A stretch of 64,000 nt of DNA, taken from NCBI RefSeq assembly GCF_020283565.1, contig NC_060059.1, positions 45,838,572-45,902,571 on the forward strand, written 5' to 3'. Below the pieces are notes generated by a model. The model did not search any database. It worked only from the letters and a program-made list of their open reading frames with translations, and had not been told where the DNA came from. The translations under genes and the position numbers were made by a program. This document shows, in pieces, positions 47,601 to 59,439 of this stretch; position 1 is the stretch's first letter; each line of letters begins with the position of its first letter. This DNA is from Trifolium pratense. Taxonomy: Eukaryota > Streptophyta > Magnoliopsida > Fabales > Fabaceae.

Positions 47601-48290
47601 GACGTCATGCGTCTAAAAACAACCAACCCACAAACATTTTTTACGCTGAACTACGAAACCCTGATTTTCCCATTGCACCTGGGAATACGTAGGAGCAGGA
47701 TTCAACATCTTGTCGGGCACAATAATAAAAAACAAACATTTTTCCCCATATCCATAATCACATAAATAATAATAAAAACAAACTTTCTCTAACGATGAAG
47801 CAAGAAACGAACAATTAAGCAAACGTTAAAAACACATTAAAGCAAACAAACATTTCCCTCTAAAAGGTTCCCGTTGAGTACAACAGATTTGAGGGGTGTT
47901 AATACCTTCCCCTCGCATAACCAACTCCCGAACCCTTTTTCTCTACCCCTCAAGGTTTTCTCGATAGTTTCCTTTCCCTTCTTTGGGATAAATAAAATTC
48001 GGTGGCGACTCTGTTATTTTTCAAGTGTTTACGCTCGAGGATATTTTTCGCGCCGCGACAACTATCACCGTAATACACGATGTTAATTTCATGATACTGG
48101 AACTGCAACTCAAAGTGTTCACGAAGTTCTGTCCATCCTTCTGTTATTAGAGGTTTTCGAAGAGATTGATTCCAAGTAAGCAAATGTAAGTAGTTGCCTG
48201 CATAAACTTTCCATTGTTGGTCCAACACATCGGAGTACTTATGAGCAAACACATGACCAATCTCACCAAATGGATGCAATAAAGCAATTT
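44687..48290 (-). pseudogene. B3-like gene split by a solo LTR
   Basis: 5' part (48279 to about 48066): GEIGHVFAHKYSDVLDQQWK, then LRKPLITEGWTELREHFELQ, ending NIVYYGD; this is a B3 core (EGW.E....F). 3' part after the LTR: 45175-45017 (PISTNEFPSFHSLSTKLNEP, WRDELVEYFP) and an exon about 44687-44943 (LGDYITYFHNYLVLEGPVAE ... FFDIENSNRVDVDVDRVVR, stop). A further upstream exon is likely at 48375-48480 (FTDFCKTYMVEGSYADISTS). The insertion lies right after a B3 core strand, so the gene is disrupted unless the LTR is spliced out. The exon joints next to the insertion are not resolved. Confidence 0.6.
45181..48060. mobile_element. Solo LTR, 2880 bp, 5-bp target duplication
   Basis: Begins TGTCATACCCTAATTTTGTC and ends TTTTTCGCGCCGCGACA, so TG...CA. 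Flanked by ACTAT on both sides (45176-45180 and 48061-48065). No internal region, primer site or second LTR, so the element was reduced by LTR-LTR recombination. The start resembles LTRs of large legume Ty3/gypsy elements such as Ogre (from memory). It contains three diverged ~90-bp repeats (about 46897-46985, 47135-47225 and 47315-47405) built on TTAGTCTGACGTATG...CCCGAATAATTCGAG and ...CTGACGTATGGCTCGTGACT. Confidence 0.9.
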
Positions 48291-48800
48291 AAAGTACTGA
48301 TAATTTCATATAAATGTGCTTAAATAAGGAAAGAAAAATAAAAAAACTAAGATAAACATAGAACTTACAACATCTTTGACATGTATTGTGGTGAAAATGC
48401 ATTTTTGTAACCTGCCACCAAGACTTGTACTGATATCTGCATAAGAACCTTCAACCATGTATGTTTTGCAAAAGTCAGTGAAAAACAATGTAGTATATAT
48501 TGAAATGAAATCAATTTGATATATAGATCAGTGAGTTAGTCCACTTACACCATGAGTAGTTGAAGGTTGGTCCAGCCAATTTAATGTTGGAAGTTGTTTC
48601 TAATGAATGTGCTGCCAAACTATTTACCCATGCAATAACTATCCAATAGGTACTTGCAGTAAAAAACAATAATATAAATATAAAACTGCAATAACTATCC
48701 AAACTATTTACCCATGCAATAACTATCCAATATGTACTTGCAGTAAAAAACAATAATATAAATATAAAACTGCATAGGTAAATTAAAGCAAATACAAATT

Positions 48801-48872
48801 GCCCTTATAGCTCAGTGGTAGAGCGTCAGTCTTGTAAACTGAAGGTTCGTAGTTCGATCCTGCGTGAGGGCA
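48801..48872 (+). tRNA. tRNA-Thr (anticodon TGT)
   Basis: 72-nt cloverleaf: acceptor GCCCTTA pairs with TGAGGGC (one G-T pair), D-loop AGCTCAGTGGTAGAGC, anticodon stem TCAGT/ACTGA with loop CTTGTAA, T-arm with GTTCGATCC, discriminator A. A and B boxes are intact. A T-run (TTTTTT at about 48880) follows and can end pol III transcription. No intron; CCA not encoded, as in nuclear genes. Its sequence is nuclear-type, not plastid. Confidence 0.95.
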
Positions 48873-49221
48873 ATTTGATTTTTTATTTTCCAATTATTAA
48901 TTTTTTGTCAAAAAAAAAGGTAAATTAAAGCAAATATATATTAAATTTATGATCAAATGGCATTATAGTTCAAACTGAAAGCACCAAAGGACTGCAGCAC
49001 TTGGAACTAATTACAAATTCATTCCCCCTAATTAAAAACCCTACTTAAAGGCACACTGCCAGTAGGCCACAAAACAACAATACTTAAGCCCAATACTAAT
49101 CTATCAAAATGCAACTTAAACATAGTCCTAATTAAAGGCCCACTGCCACTGGGCCATAAAAAAACATTACTAAAATATTACTAATTAAGCATGCACTACT
49201 TCTGACACCTTCATCTGAGGC

Positions 49222-52142
49222 TCAAATCTTCTCAATCTTCACTGCCCTTTTCAACAACTTGATAGGAGCATTTTCATCTTCAATATCTCGATCTTCATGT
49301 TGAGGGGACACTCTCTTAGGAACAATTTTCTTTCGCTGTCCAGATGGCCTAACAGAGGCTGAAGCTGTTAGGCTCAAATCATTAACAGTAGTACAGTAAA
49401 CTGGTTTGAGAGCAGCAACAGATTGTTGAGACTTCGCAGCTCCAGCAGAGTTGATTTGATTCACAGATCCAGCAGAGTTGATTGGCTTTGCATTATCATC
49501 AGGTTTAATTGGCTTCACACCATCAACAACGGTATTTGGAGTGACAATAGCAACAGATGAAATTTGCTTCACAATGGATGCCTTTGGCTTAATACTTAGA
49601 GGAGTATTATCAAAATCATCGCCAAGATTAACAACAGCTGATGAAAACTTCATCATCAAATCTTGAGAAACGTCAACAGTTGTCCGTTCAACAATCCCAC
49701 CTTTTCCCTTGTCAGAATCTCCACTAAAATTTTCAAAATCCTAATATAGACGCCACATGTTATTAATCTAAACTAACGTAACCAATATCAAAATATAGAA
49801 CTATAAGTTATTAATCCTAACTAAGTCAATCAATTCAAAAAATGTTAATTAATGTGATTAATGAGTGGAACCATACGTATTGTATGTTACTAACTACACT
49901 ATTTTACCTCACAAAGGACGTTTGACGACCCAACTACATAATCATCTTTCCCTTTTTCCAGCAAAGTACTCAAAGATCCACCCTCCTACAAAAGTGGAAA
50001 TGAATAAATGTTAAAAATATTGCAGACCATGAAAGAAATAAATGTTTTAAATAGGATAACAGATTAAATGCATACATTTGTATTTTTAAGATACACAGCA
50101 TCCTCATTATCCCACTTGTCCTTAAATTGCTTAATTATACTCTCATCGGTACAAATCTTTCTAACACGGAAAGATTGCTCAAACCTAGGATTCTGAGAAG
50201 GTTTAACTTCAACCTTAAAAAGCCAAGTTTGATCAACCAGTGTCTCATCAATTTGAGGTGGAACAATTCTTTCACCAACATCCTACATATTTAAATTATG
50301 ACATTGATTAAATTATCCAAACAGAAAATAATCTTTAAACAATAATAATAAAAATTGAAACTAACATTTTCTCCATTTCGAATCATATCAGCACAAGACA
50401 TATTGAATATGGAACTTACTTCCTTGTCAAAGATCACAAAAATGGCAGAATCAATATCATCCATGACTCTGACTTTGACACAGAACCTGTGTAATAATCC
50501 AACAGTAAGTATTATAAGATAAACATTAAATAATAAAATTGAATCAAGCAAACAAATTCCCCATTTTTATTTCCTTACCTAGGAACAACCTTTGAAACAT
50601 GCCTGTTACACTTTTCACAATACCACATCTTTGAATCCGGCACAACAGCCTTGCCGCACAAACATGATGTATACCAATAACTATCCGGATTTAAAGTCCT
50701 CTTAACAGTTGCAGCAACAACATGTGATGATTCCTATACAACAACAAATCAGAAGCAGAGGGTTATAAACAAACTAAATATAGTTAATAAACAACTTCAT
50801 TGCATGTTAACTTTGTCTAAATGCTTACAGTTGTAGCATCCTTGAGACCTTGCAAGGTAATCCTTGGAGTATTGTGCAGAAACTCATCAAGTGGTTGAAC
50901 ACTTGACTTTGCACTAACTTGAGTAAAGGTCAATGGAGACGGATTCTCATCATCACCATTAAGACTAATAAACAACATAAAAGATAACCCAAGTCACCAC
51001 AACTATTATAAATTATAAGATTATAAAAAATAAACAAAAAATTAAAGATAATAAAGCTTTGCGAAGTTGATGACACACCTTGCCCTTAAGGCTACACTTT
51101 CGTCACAACTTGGGTTAAATATCAAAACAGAACAATTCATGCAATTCTGGATATGTATCTTCTCTATAATTTGCCAATCAATAACTTCAGATTTAAGAAG
51201 AAACAACATATACATATTTAGAAAACAAAAGTTTTATTCTTATGAGTTACAAAATAAATAAGTGATATAAATAGAGTTATTGTTTATTATCACCTTGGAA
51301 GATCTTAGCTTTAGCAAGCTGAACAATAACCACAACATTGGTTAGATCACCAGCTCCAACAAAGGTATTAAGTTCATCAACATATGGACCAAAAAGTGTA
51401 CATTGAAGCTTATGCCTAACATGAAAAAAATAAAATCCATTAAATAAAAACCTAATCAAATAAATGATATTGAAATATTGAAACAGTTTATGAAAGTGAA
51501 TCCTAAGGTAACAGCATACCCATCAGCTTCCAATGCAATGACATTAAGCTTTGTTGTACTACCATTATGATTAGTGATCTCACGTTCCTGCCCAATCTCA
51601 GTCAAGAAACCAATAACATCTGACATCAAGTAGTTAAAAAAGTGTAGTGTTAATAGCTTAATAAACACATCCAAACCTGAATTAAAATGTATAGAATGAA
51701 ACTGACCAACTAAAAAATCAGTGTCATAACAACCCCCCAAAATATCAGCAATCGGAACAAAGGTAAATGGAGACTTCAAAATATCACAGTTGGACATCCT
51801 CTGAACCAAGGAGCCAAACTGAAAGTTCAGTTTGTAGGGATGATGTGTTGTCCTATAAGCTCCGGTATTAGCTGCCACACCAAGATTTTCAAAAGAATAA
51901 ACTTTTCCCTCGATTATCTCATGTTTAAACTTGTAAATCAGAGTTTTTTTAATAGTGGCATGAATCTTAGCACCATCTGAATCCATTAACACCATTTCAA
52001 TAGAAAAAGGCACATTAACTCGATTAAAATCATTCACTTGCCAAAGTCTTATGACCTTAGCCTTAAAATTCCAAGTTGCTCAATCAAAGTTGATTTCATC
52101 AATGTTTGAAAACATATTACGATTATCAACAGTCAAAGCCAT
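49222..52142 (-). pseudogene. RPA70-like single-strand DNA-binding protein with early stop
   Basis: About ten exons: 51707-52142, 51520-51619, 51294-51415, 51079-51163, about 50830-50968, 50579-50735, 50375-50488, 50054-50284, 49909-49987, 49222-49741. DBD-A region: VIRLWQVNDFNRVNVPFSIE and YKLNFQFGSLVQ. DBD-B region: LQCTLFGPYVDELNTFV. DBD-C zinc ribbon: WYTSCLCGKAVVPDSKMWYC followed by EKCNRHV. The C-terminal tail is basic (PSGQRKKIVPKRVSPQHED). RPA coats single-stranded DNA. Codon 21 is TGA (52080-52082) between NFD and ATWNFKAK, so translation from the ATG at 52142 stops; the rest is open. Plant Helitrons often carry RPA70-like genes, which fits the Rep gene on the same strand. It could still be used from a downstream start, hence moderate confidence in 'pseudogene'. 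Confidence 0.75.
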
Positions 52143-53272
52143 TTCAAAAAATGAGAAGACAGTGCAGAATTTTAAGCAAGATAGAGTTTTTTTTTTTTTT
52201 TTGTAAAAGGATTATCAAAAAGAAGTTCAAATTTATAAAAGCAAAATTTTGTAGATTAAAAATATTATAAAAAAGAGAGGGAGGCACAAATGTTGGCTGC
52301 GGTGCAATTTCAACAATGAACAAACATCCATTTAAATAGCAAGAACACAGAAACCCTAAAAACATAAAAAAATATTAAAACCCACAACATATTGAAGGCG
52401 GGGGATTTGAATTTCGTAATTACCTTAGGGTTGTGCCTTGAAATCAACACATTGGAGGGAAAATTGTTTTCCATAGAGATTTGAGTCGAAATCTGCATTA
52501 GGGTTTTTGATGAAGCACTGATATGGCAAGTTTTGAACATTGGAGAAAGGGTAGATGAAAAGGAGACAAACTTGAGAGCCAAAATTGGTTTATGTTTGAA
52601 TGAGGTGGAAGGATTTTTGTTTGAATTTCAAACCCGTGAGGACCAAGGACAGCATAAGCTTGCATCAATTTGGAATTCGATTTTGTTTTTGATTAATTTT
52701 TTTCAATCTTGTTAACCAAAAGTGGGAAACAACACAGACGAGGAAAGCGACGCATCACAAATCCTCCTGCCAGCGAATTTTTTTTTTCTCGTTCGTTTTG
52801 GGCTTAAATGCAATGGGCCTTGCATTTTCGACCCACTTTTTTGGCCCTTTTATCATTTCTTCACACTTTTTTCCCTCCATCATCAAATTTGAAAACATTG
52901 CCTAAATGAGGTTAAAATTTTGTCTAAACATGAAACTTCAAATCCTATGTGGACTACCTTAGAGGATGACACCTGTTTTTTTTTCTTTCTATTTGTTGTT
53001 TTACACTTGTGTAGTTTGAGAGATGACTAGTAAGTAGTAACTCACTCAAATACTGCTAAAGCATTAATGTTTGATCATGACTAGTAACTCACTCAAATAC
53101 TGCTAAAGCATTAATAGCATCAACTCCATCCACATCCATGACCCTTAATAATTCAACAATTGTAAACACATTGAAATAACATTGAACTTTCTCTTTGAGA
53201 ATTCCCTCCACTGGATTTTGTTTCAACAGTTGATTAAGTACCATTGATTCATCATGAGGTCCTACAACTATC
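52143..53272. other. Upstream of the RPA-like gene; intergenic
   Basis: No gene. A 47-bp-period duplication (TAGTAACTCACTCAAATACT...GCTAAAGCATTAAT) lies at 53034-53068 and 53081-53115. If the Helitron 5' end is in this stretch I could not recognise it. Confidence 0.45.
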
Positions 53273-53273
53273 A

Positions 53274-56204
53274 TTTTTTTTTGAACGTAAAGTATCTACT
53301 CCATTTCATTCATAATAATATCACGAATACAAAGGGGAACATCAATGAAAATGTGGAAACTAGCTAAGGATGTGGCCTCTCTTGCTAATACATGAGCGAC
53401 CTCATTGGCTTGTCTCCTAATATACTCAACCCGAGAGTTTCTAAAATGTGTGTTAAACATGGTCCTTAATAATATCACCAAGCTCAGACTCATATCTCTA
53501 TTCTTACTATGAAATTTAGTTACAACAATTTGTGAGTCAAGCTCGAAATCCACATGCTCCAGTTGTAAATCTTGAATCCATTTCATGGCATGCAACAATC
53601 CCGATGCCTCACCAATGTCCACATTCATAATTGGAGAGAACCATTCCGTCTTAGCAAGTACAAAACTTCCTTGATCATCTCTAACGCATACTCTTATACC
53701 CACTTTGTTGAGAATATTGGAGAAGGATGCATCTATATTGCATTTGTACCTTCCAGTAGATGGTTTGGACCACCTAGTACCCGCTATAGTTGGTTGAATT
53801 CTACTTTGCTTTTGTTTCATTTCTTGTGCTTGGTTCCAACCTGTTAAGAGATTAATGCCATGATCACACACAACATTGACTGATTCTACTTCATTTCTCC
53901 ACAATTTATTGTTCCTATGTTGCCAAATACTCCAAAGCAAAACTGAGAAGAGTGAAAAGTGGTCTGCTGCCATATGTTGTGCTAGTTCAAGCACACATCC
54001 TGATACACTTGTAGTAGTGTTTAAGGAATGTTGAACTTGATGCCACAACCCACACCTCTGCAAATTTTGAATGCTATTCCTGCAATAGAAAAAAAGATGT
54101 GTACTATCCTCAACTAATTCGTTACATAGCACACACATATCAGAACAATTAACACCCTTTTGGTTAAGGCGAGCTCTAGTTGGAACACAATTTCTACACA
54201 GACGCCAAATGAAATTTTTAATTTTAGGAGGGATTCTAGCTTTCCAAAGAAAACTCCAGTTGCCAGAAACTTGAAGATGAGTTGTATCAAGGATATTCTC
54301 AACGCATTGTTGATAAGCACTCTTGACGGAATATGTTCCATCCTTTTCATGTCTCCAAATTATCTTATCATGATTAACTGAATTGAAAAGAGGGGTTCTC
54401 AACACCATATCTGCAACTGAGGCATCAAACAAGGAATTCACTAAATTAACATCCCAATGCTTACCATCATCACCAAACAAGTCTGAAACATTCAGCTGGT
54501 GAAGTTCCTCTGCCAAGTTCGGTGGCTTAGAAATCACAGCACCATTAACAAGCCATTGTTGGTCCCAAATAGAAATATTGTGACCTGACCCAATGCTCCA
54601 CTTGTGACCATCACGAACAATGAACTTTGCACTCCAAATACTTCGCCAAACATAACTTGGGTTGTGACCAATGCTAGACTGAAGAAAATCACTTCTAGGA
54701 AAGTATCTAGCTTTGAAAAGACGAGTGATTAAACTACCTGAATTAGTCATGAATTTCCAGGCTTGTTTTCCAAGCATTGCATAATTAAAAGCACTAATGC
54801 TTTTAAACCCCAAGCCACCCACATGCTTGGGCATTGACAAACGATCCCAAGATAGCCAATGAATACCTTTAGACTGCTCCTTGGTATGTCCCCACCAAAA
54901 CGAGTTCATCATCTTCTCAATCTCATCACAAAGGGAGGATGGAATTAGAAATATGCTCATAACATAGGACGGGATTGATTGTAGGACCGATTTGATTAAA
55001 ATCTCTCTGCCTACTTGAGATAAACATTTACTGCTCCAAGAAGTTATTTTTTTTCCAAATCCTGTCTTTGATAAACTTGAAAGTGGATTTTCTACTCCTA
55101 CCCACCATCGACGGGAGCCCATGATATTTACCAGTTTCTAATACTTGTTGCACTCCTAAGATAGATGCAACAGAGTCTTTAACAGAAGCAGCAACATCAA
55201 GGCTACAATAGAATTCTGATTTTTGCAAATTGATGGATTGACTGGAGGCCTCTTCATATGTAGCAAGAATGTTCTTCATAGCCAACGCCTCATGGTCAGA
55301 TGCTTTAAAAAACATAAAACAGTCATCTGCGAAGAGAAGATGAGAGATAATAGGAGTATTTCTACAAATTTTAACTCCATGTATGTTCCCTCTAGTTTCT
55401 GCTTTTCTGATCAATGCTGATAAACCTTCAGCACAAATGATAAATAAGTAAGGTGAGAGAGGGTCTCCCTGGCGCAAACCTCGGCCTGGAACAATTGGCC
55501 CTACTACGTTGCCGTTAATCATCACCGAATAATCAACAGTTTCCACACATAGCATAATCCAAGATATCCATTTATGGGAAAAACCCAGAGCTGAGAGGAC
55601 GTCCCTGAGGTAGTCCCAATCTATTCTGTCATATGCTTTGCTAATATCTAGCTTGAGAGCCACTTCACCAACTCGGCCACGCGTTTTAGATTTCATGTAG
55701 TGGACTAGCTCGATGGCAGCCATTGCATTGTCAAGAATAGAACGCCCTGGAACAAAAGCGGATTGATTCTCAGATATGCATTTATCCATAACAACTTTCA
55801 ATCTGTTGGCGAGCACCTTAGCAACCACTTTGTATAACACATTACATAAAGCAATAGGTCTCCAATCCTTCATAGAGGTTTGAACATCACCTTTAGGAAT
55901 AAGAGTAATATTTGTGGAGTTTAAATTTTCTGGAAACATGCCTGACTCTAGCCAGTGGCAACCTGCATTGTATATTTCAGTCCCACACATATCCCAAAAG
56001 TGTTGATAGAAACCCGGATTAAAACCATCTGGACCAGGACATTTATCCACCTGCATAGAAAACATCGCCTCTCTGAACTCTTCAAGCATAAATAGAGCTG
56101 TTAGAGCAGCATTATCGTCACTTGTTACCGATCTAGAAATAACATTTAGGACTGCATCACGTGAGCTTGTCTGCTTTTGGAACAACTCGACAAAATATTC
56201 TCTA
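53274..56204 (-). mobile_element. L1-type LINE, ORF2 reverse transcriptase, zinc knuckle and RNase H part
   Basis: 3' part of a non-LTR retrotransposon ORF2. RT: CPGPDGFNPGFYQHFW, NITLIPKGD, the LKLDISKAYDRIDWDYL core, GLRQGDPLSPYLFI and catalytic FADDCFMF. Then a zf-RVT region (WKARIPPKIKNFIWRLCRNC, CVLCNELVEDSTHLFFYC) and a plant-type RNase H (CNIDASFSN ... VDFELDSQ), ending IIMNEME at 53296. A poly(A) tail (53274-53282, T-run on plus) closes the element. The frame shifts in an 8-T run (55047-55054) between the RT and the thumb region; both sides are otherwise open. At 56205-56209 it is cut by an LTR element; the reading resumes at 63067. Confidence 0.95.
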
Positions 56205-56209
56205 GCAAT

Positions 56210-57878
56210 TGATCGGGATGTTTATCAACTTAACTGCAAGTATACAGTTGTGTCGCGTAGTTTTAAAAGATTATCGAACCCAAAGGACCAATAATCGACC
56301 TACCGTTATCTAGTGTTGCTTTGTAAATCTAAGGCTAATGATTTAGAGGGTTTTGAATAATTAAAATAAATAAATATTTTTTAGATTTTTAATATGTAAA
56401 TAAAATATTGCTAGGACGTGCTATTAGTTGCTTCAGAGGGTTCAATGCTTAATTCGTGCTAGACAAACTGTAAAATTTTCGAAACTATATTGATTTAAAA
56501 ATATTAATCTCAGCTCTCGCAAATCTTGACCAGCATTATATAATATAAAGGTGATGCTTAACTCTCGTTCTCACATCCGCTAATAAAATACTCTTTGAAA
56601 AGCAATATAATTTGATTAACTCTAATCTCAACTCTCGTTGCGAATTAGAGTTAATGTTCAGTTTTTACTATCTAGTAGAAATCTCACGCTCTCGCTCTAT
56701 TGATTTTTACTTTAATTAATTCTCACTCTCGTGACGAATTATAATCAACGTTTAAATAAAAACTGCTTAAGAAAATAAAACAGTCGCCAGTTTTCAAGAA
56801 TTATATTTGATTTAAAAACACTAATCTCAGCTCTCGCAAATCTTGACTAGCGTTATACTTAGATAAAATAAATGCTCTGCTCTCACGCGCTCACTTACAT
56901 ATATAAGTACCTTTGAAAACCAATATAAAACTCATCAATCCTAAATAGCTCTCGTGGACTTTAGAACTAACGGTCAGTTTTAACTATCCGACCCTAAACC
57001 TCAACTCTCGTCAATGTTGGTTTATTGCCTTTAAAACAATCCTCACTCTCGTGACAAATTGTTTGAAAACGTATTTATTTAAAACTGGTGGTTGAAAACT
57101 ATTAAGCACGAATTAACTACCGAACCCCTATTAGCTACTAACTACACATCCTAGCAACGCTAAATTTAGCTAGACATAACTAAAAATAAAGACATAAAAT
57201 AAATAAATAAAAATAAAGACATTAAATAAAAACAGAAAAATAAAATAAAAAAAAAAAATAAGCATAAAAATAAAGAAAAGAAAATAAAATAAAGAACCTG
57301 AATTAATAAAAGAAATCTTGAGTACGAACACCGACGGCGCAACAGCAGGAAATAAAAATATTAAACTAAGAGAAGAAACCAAGAATTAAATCTTAGCCTC
57401 AATTCTCTTCCTCAACTGTTACAAGTTGGTGTGTGTTTAAAGTGTAAGAAAGGACACATATTTATACTAGTAGCTAGGAGACAAAACATTGCAAATAACC
57501 GATGTGGGACTAATTGCAGGTGTGGCGAATGCCACACGATTGAAATTATTTGGACGGCCAGGATGAAGAAAGTGGCGACCGCCACTTGGTGCTAGCTGGT
57601 GAGCGGCATTTGCTCCTTGCTGGCGTGTGTCAATTGTTGTTGGGTTGGGCTGCACATGTGTGGCCCAATTGGCTGCACTTGTGTGGCCCATTTTGTCCAT
57701 TCTTGCTCCTTTTCAGTTCATTTTCGCTCCTTTCTTCAACTCGTACACTTTTTATCTGTTTATTTAAAATACGAGGAATAAGTAACTATTTATATAGTAA
57801 AACTTCAAAATCGAAATAAAAACATATAAAATATAATAGTAAATTAACTAAATAAATAGCATCTTTTTAGGTGTATCA
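56210..57878 (-). repeat. LTR A (3' LTR in element orientation)
   Basis: Plus-strand ends TGATCGGGATG ... AGGTGTATCA, 1669 bp. Contains at least nine CTCTCG words (for example CAGCTCTCGCAAATCTTGAC at about 56511 and 56829, CACTCTCGTGAC at 56725 and 57045) and an internal ~320-bp duplication reflecting these. Confidence 0.92.
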
Positions 57879-57892
57879 AACTCCCCTAAACT
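57879..57892 (-). promoter_or_regulatory. Polypurine tract
   Basis: Minus strand reads AGTTTAGGGGAGTT directly before LTR A (TGATACACC). The same tract lies before LTR B at about 62081-62094. It should prime plus-strand DNA synthesis. Confidence 0.7.
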
Positions 57893-58299
57893 TGAACCAT
57901 TGCTTGTCCTCAAGCATTTTAGCTTGCATATAGAAAACATTTGAAATGCGAAGCAACTCACACACACACAGACTTAGAGAAAAATAACATCACAAGTACT
58001 CATACGTGGTCAGAAATTCAAATAGGCTAAGATTAATTAGTTAGGTTCTTTATACAATCAAGAAGGGTATTTCAACGACACACAAATTTCTCCCTCTTAT
58101 ACATACCGAATTTGGACCATCCGTTGTACTAATATCTAAATCTTCTCCTTTGTTTCATCCTTTTTCATTCTAGACAGTCACATTAAGACCCTTTATCTAT
58201 GTCACACACATGGTAAGAAAGCCGGTTAGCGTCTTTATTCATCTTTTTCAACTCGCAATTAGCTTGATGATACAAATTTTTGTATGAGCAATCATATAA

Positions 58300-58400
58300 A
58301 TATTTTTTTCCAAGGTTTAACCGTATTACCACAATATGACCTTATATTATTTTTTCCTTTAAGGTTTAACCGTATTACCACAGTATGACCTTAAAAATTT
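58300..58400. repeat. Short tandem duplication in the internal region
   Basis: AAGGTTTAACCGTATTACCA...TATGACCTTA occurs twice about 52 bp apart (58312 and 58362), and again in the partial copy at 62514-62600. Confidence 0.8.
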
Positions 58401-59439
58401 GCTTAGATGATTCGCTTATATTCATCGACAAACTTACTTAATGTGTGACTTTATAGATGGTGTCCGACTGGATAGATAAACTACTAAAGGATTCCACAAA
58501 TTTAAATTAAGAGATTTTGGCACAATGGTTATTCAAATTGATATCTATACTAGGGAGACTTCTGGTGTTGGAAAAATACCGATTTTGTTGTAAAATTCCC
58601 TAATTTCCTTAACTTAGCCTCTCGTCTTTTCCTAACCTATATACTTTCTAAGTGAGCTATTATCCTAAGTCTTTGGAAAAAAATTTAATTTGGCTCAAAA
58701 AAAGGAAAAATTTAGAAAACCAAAGAATATACTATAAATTCAATTTTTATTATTATGCGAAAGGAAAAATAAACTAATAAAAATTCAAATAACTAAAAAC
58801 TAAAAGTAAATAAAGATAGTAGAATACTCCCCTAAACTTAAATTCAACAGTGTCCTCACTGTTGTGACTTAAGAGTAGAATTGGAGCGTAAAACCTATGA
58901 TAGATCATAGGGAGGTTGTTGATAATTTTGGAAATTATTGAACTGAAGCCTTAAACTGCCTAGCTCTTGTATGACATTGTCGAGCTACTGTTGACGGTGC
59001 TCTTCTGAACTCTCCCATTGGTTGTGATAGCCCTGCATTTGATGTTGGCGTTGAAGAATTTGTGCTTATTGGGCTTGCATGAATTCCATTCGTTCCAACA
59101 TCTCCTCTTGTTGCTGATGCATCGCATAAAAGAGTCCATCGCGCTCCTCGTTGATAGCATTTAGAGCGCGCATTTCATAGAACACATCATCGACGGTACT
59201 CTATCTTGATGAGGAAGAACTGCCTGCAAAAGTGTTAGAAAAATGTGTAGTGTGTGCAGGTGGAACGATGTTGGCGCCCCCACCAGCGGCAACATTTTGA
59301 GAAATGTGCGTGTGAGCTCTATTAGTCACAAAGAAATTAAAAGATAGAAGAATGCAAAAGGTAAAAAAAGGTCATGGGTTGCCTCCCACGTAGCGCTTTT
59401 GTTTAACGTCGTTGGCTCGACTATTCAGAAGTGTAAGCA

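Noticed and set aside
57467..57819. Open frames on both strands, repeated at 61669-62021
   Set aside because: They lie within LTR copies and repeat only because the LTRs are copies. No protein motif.
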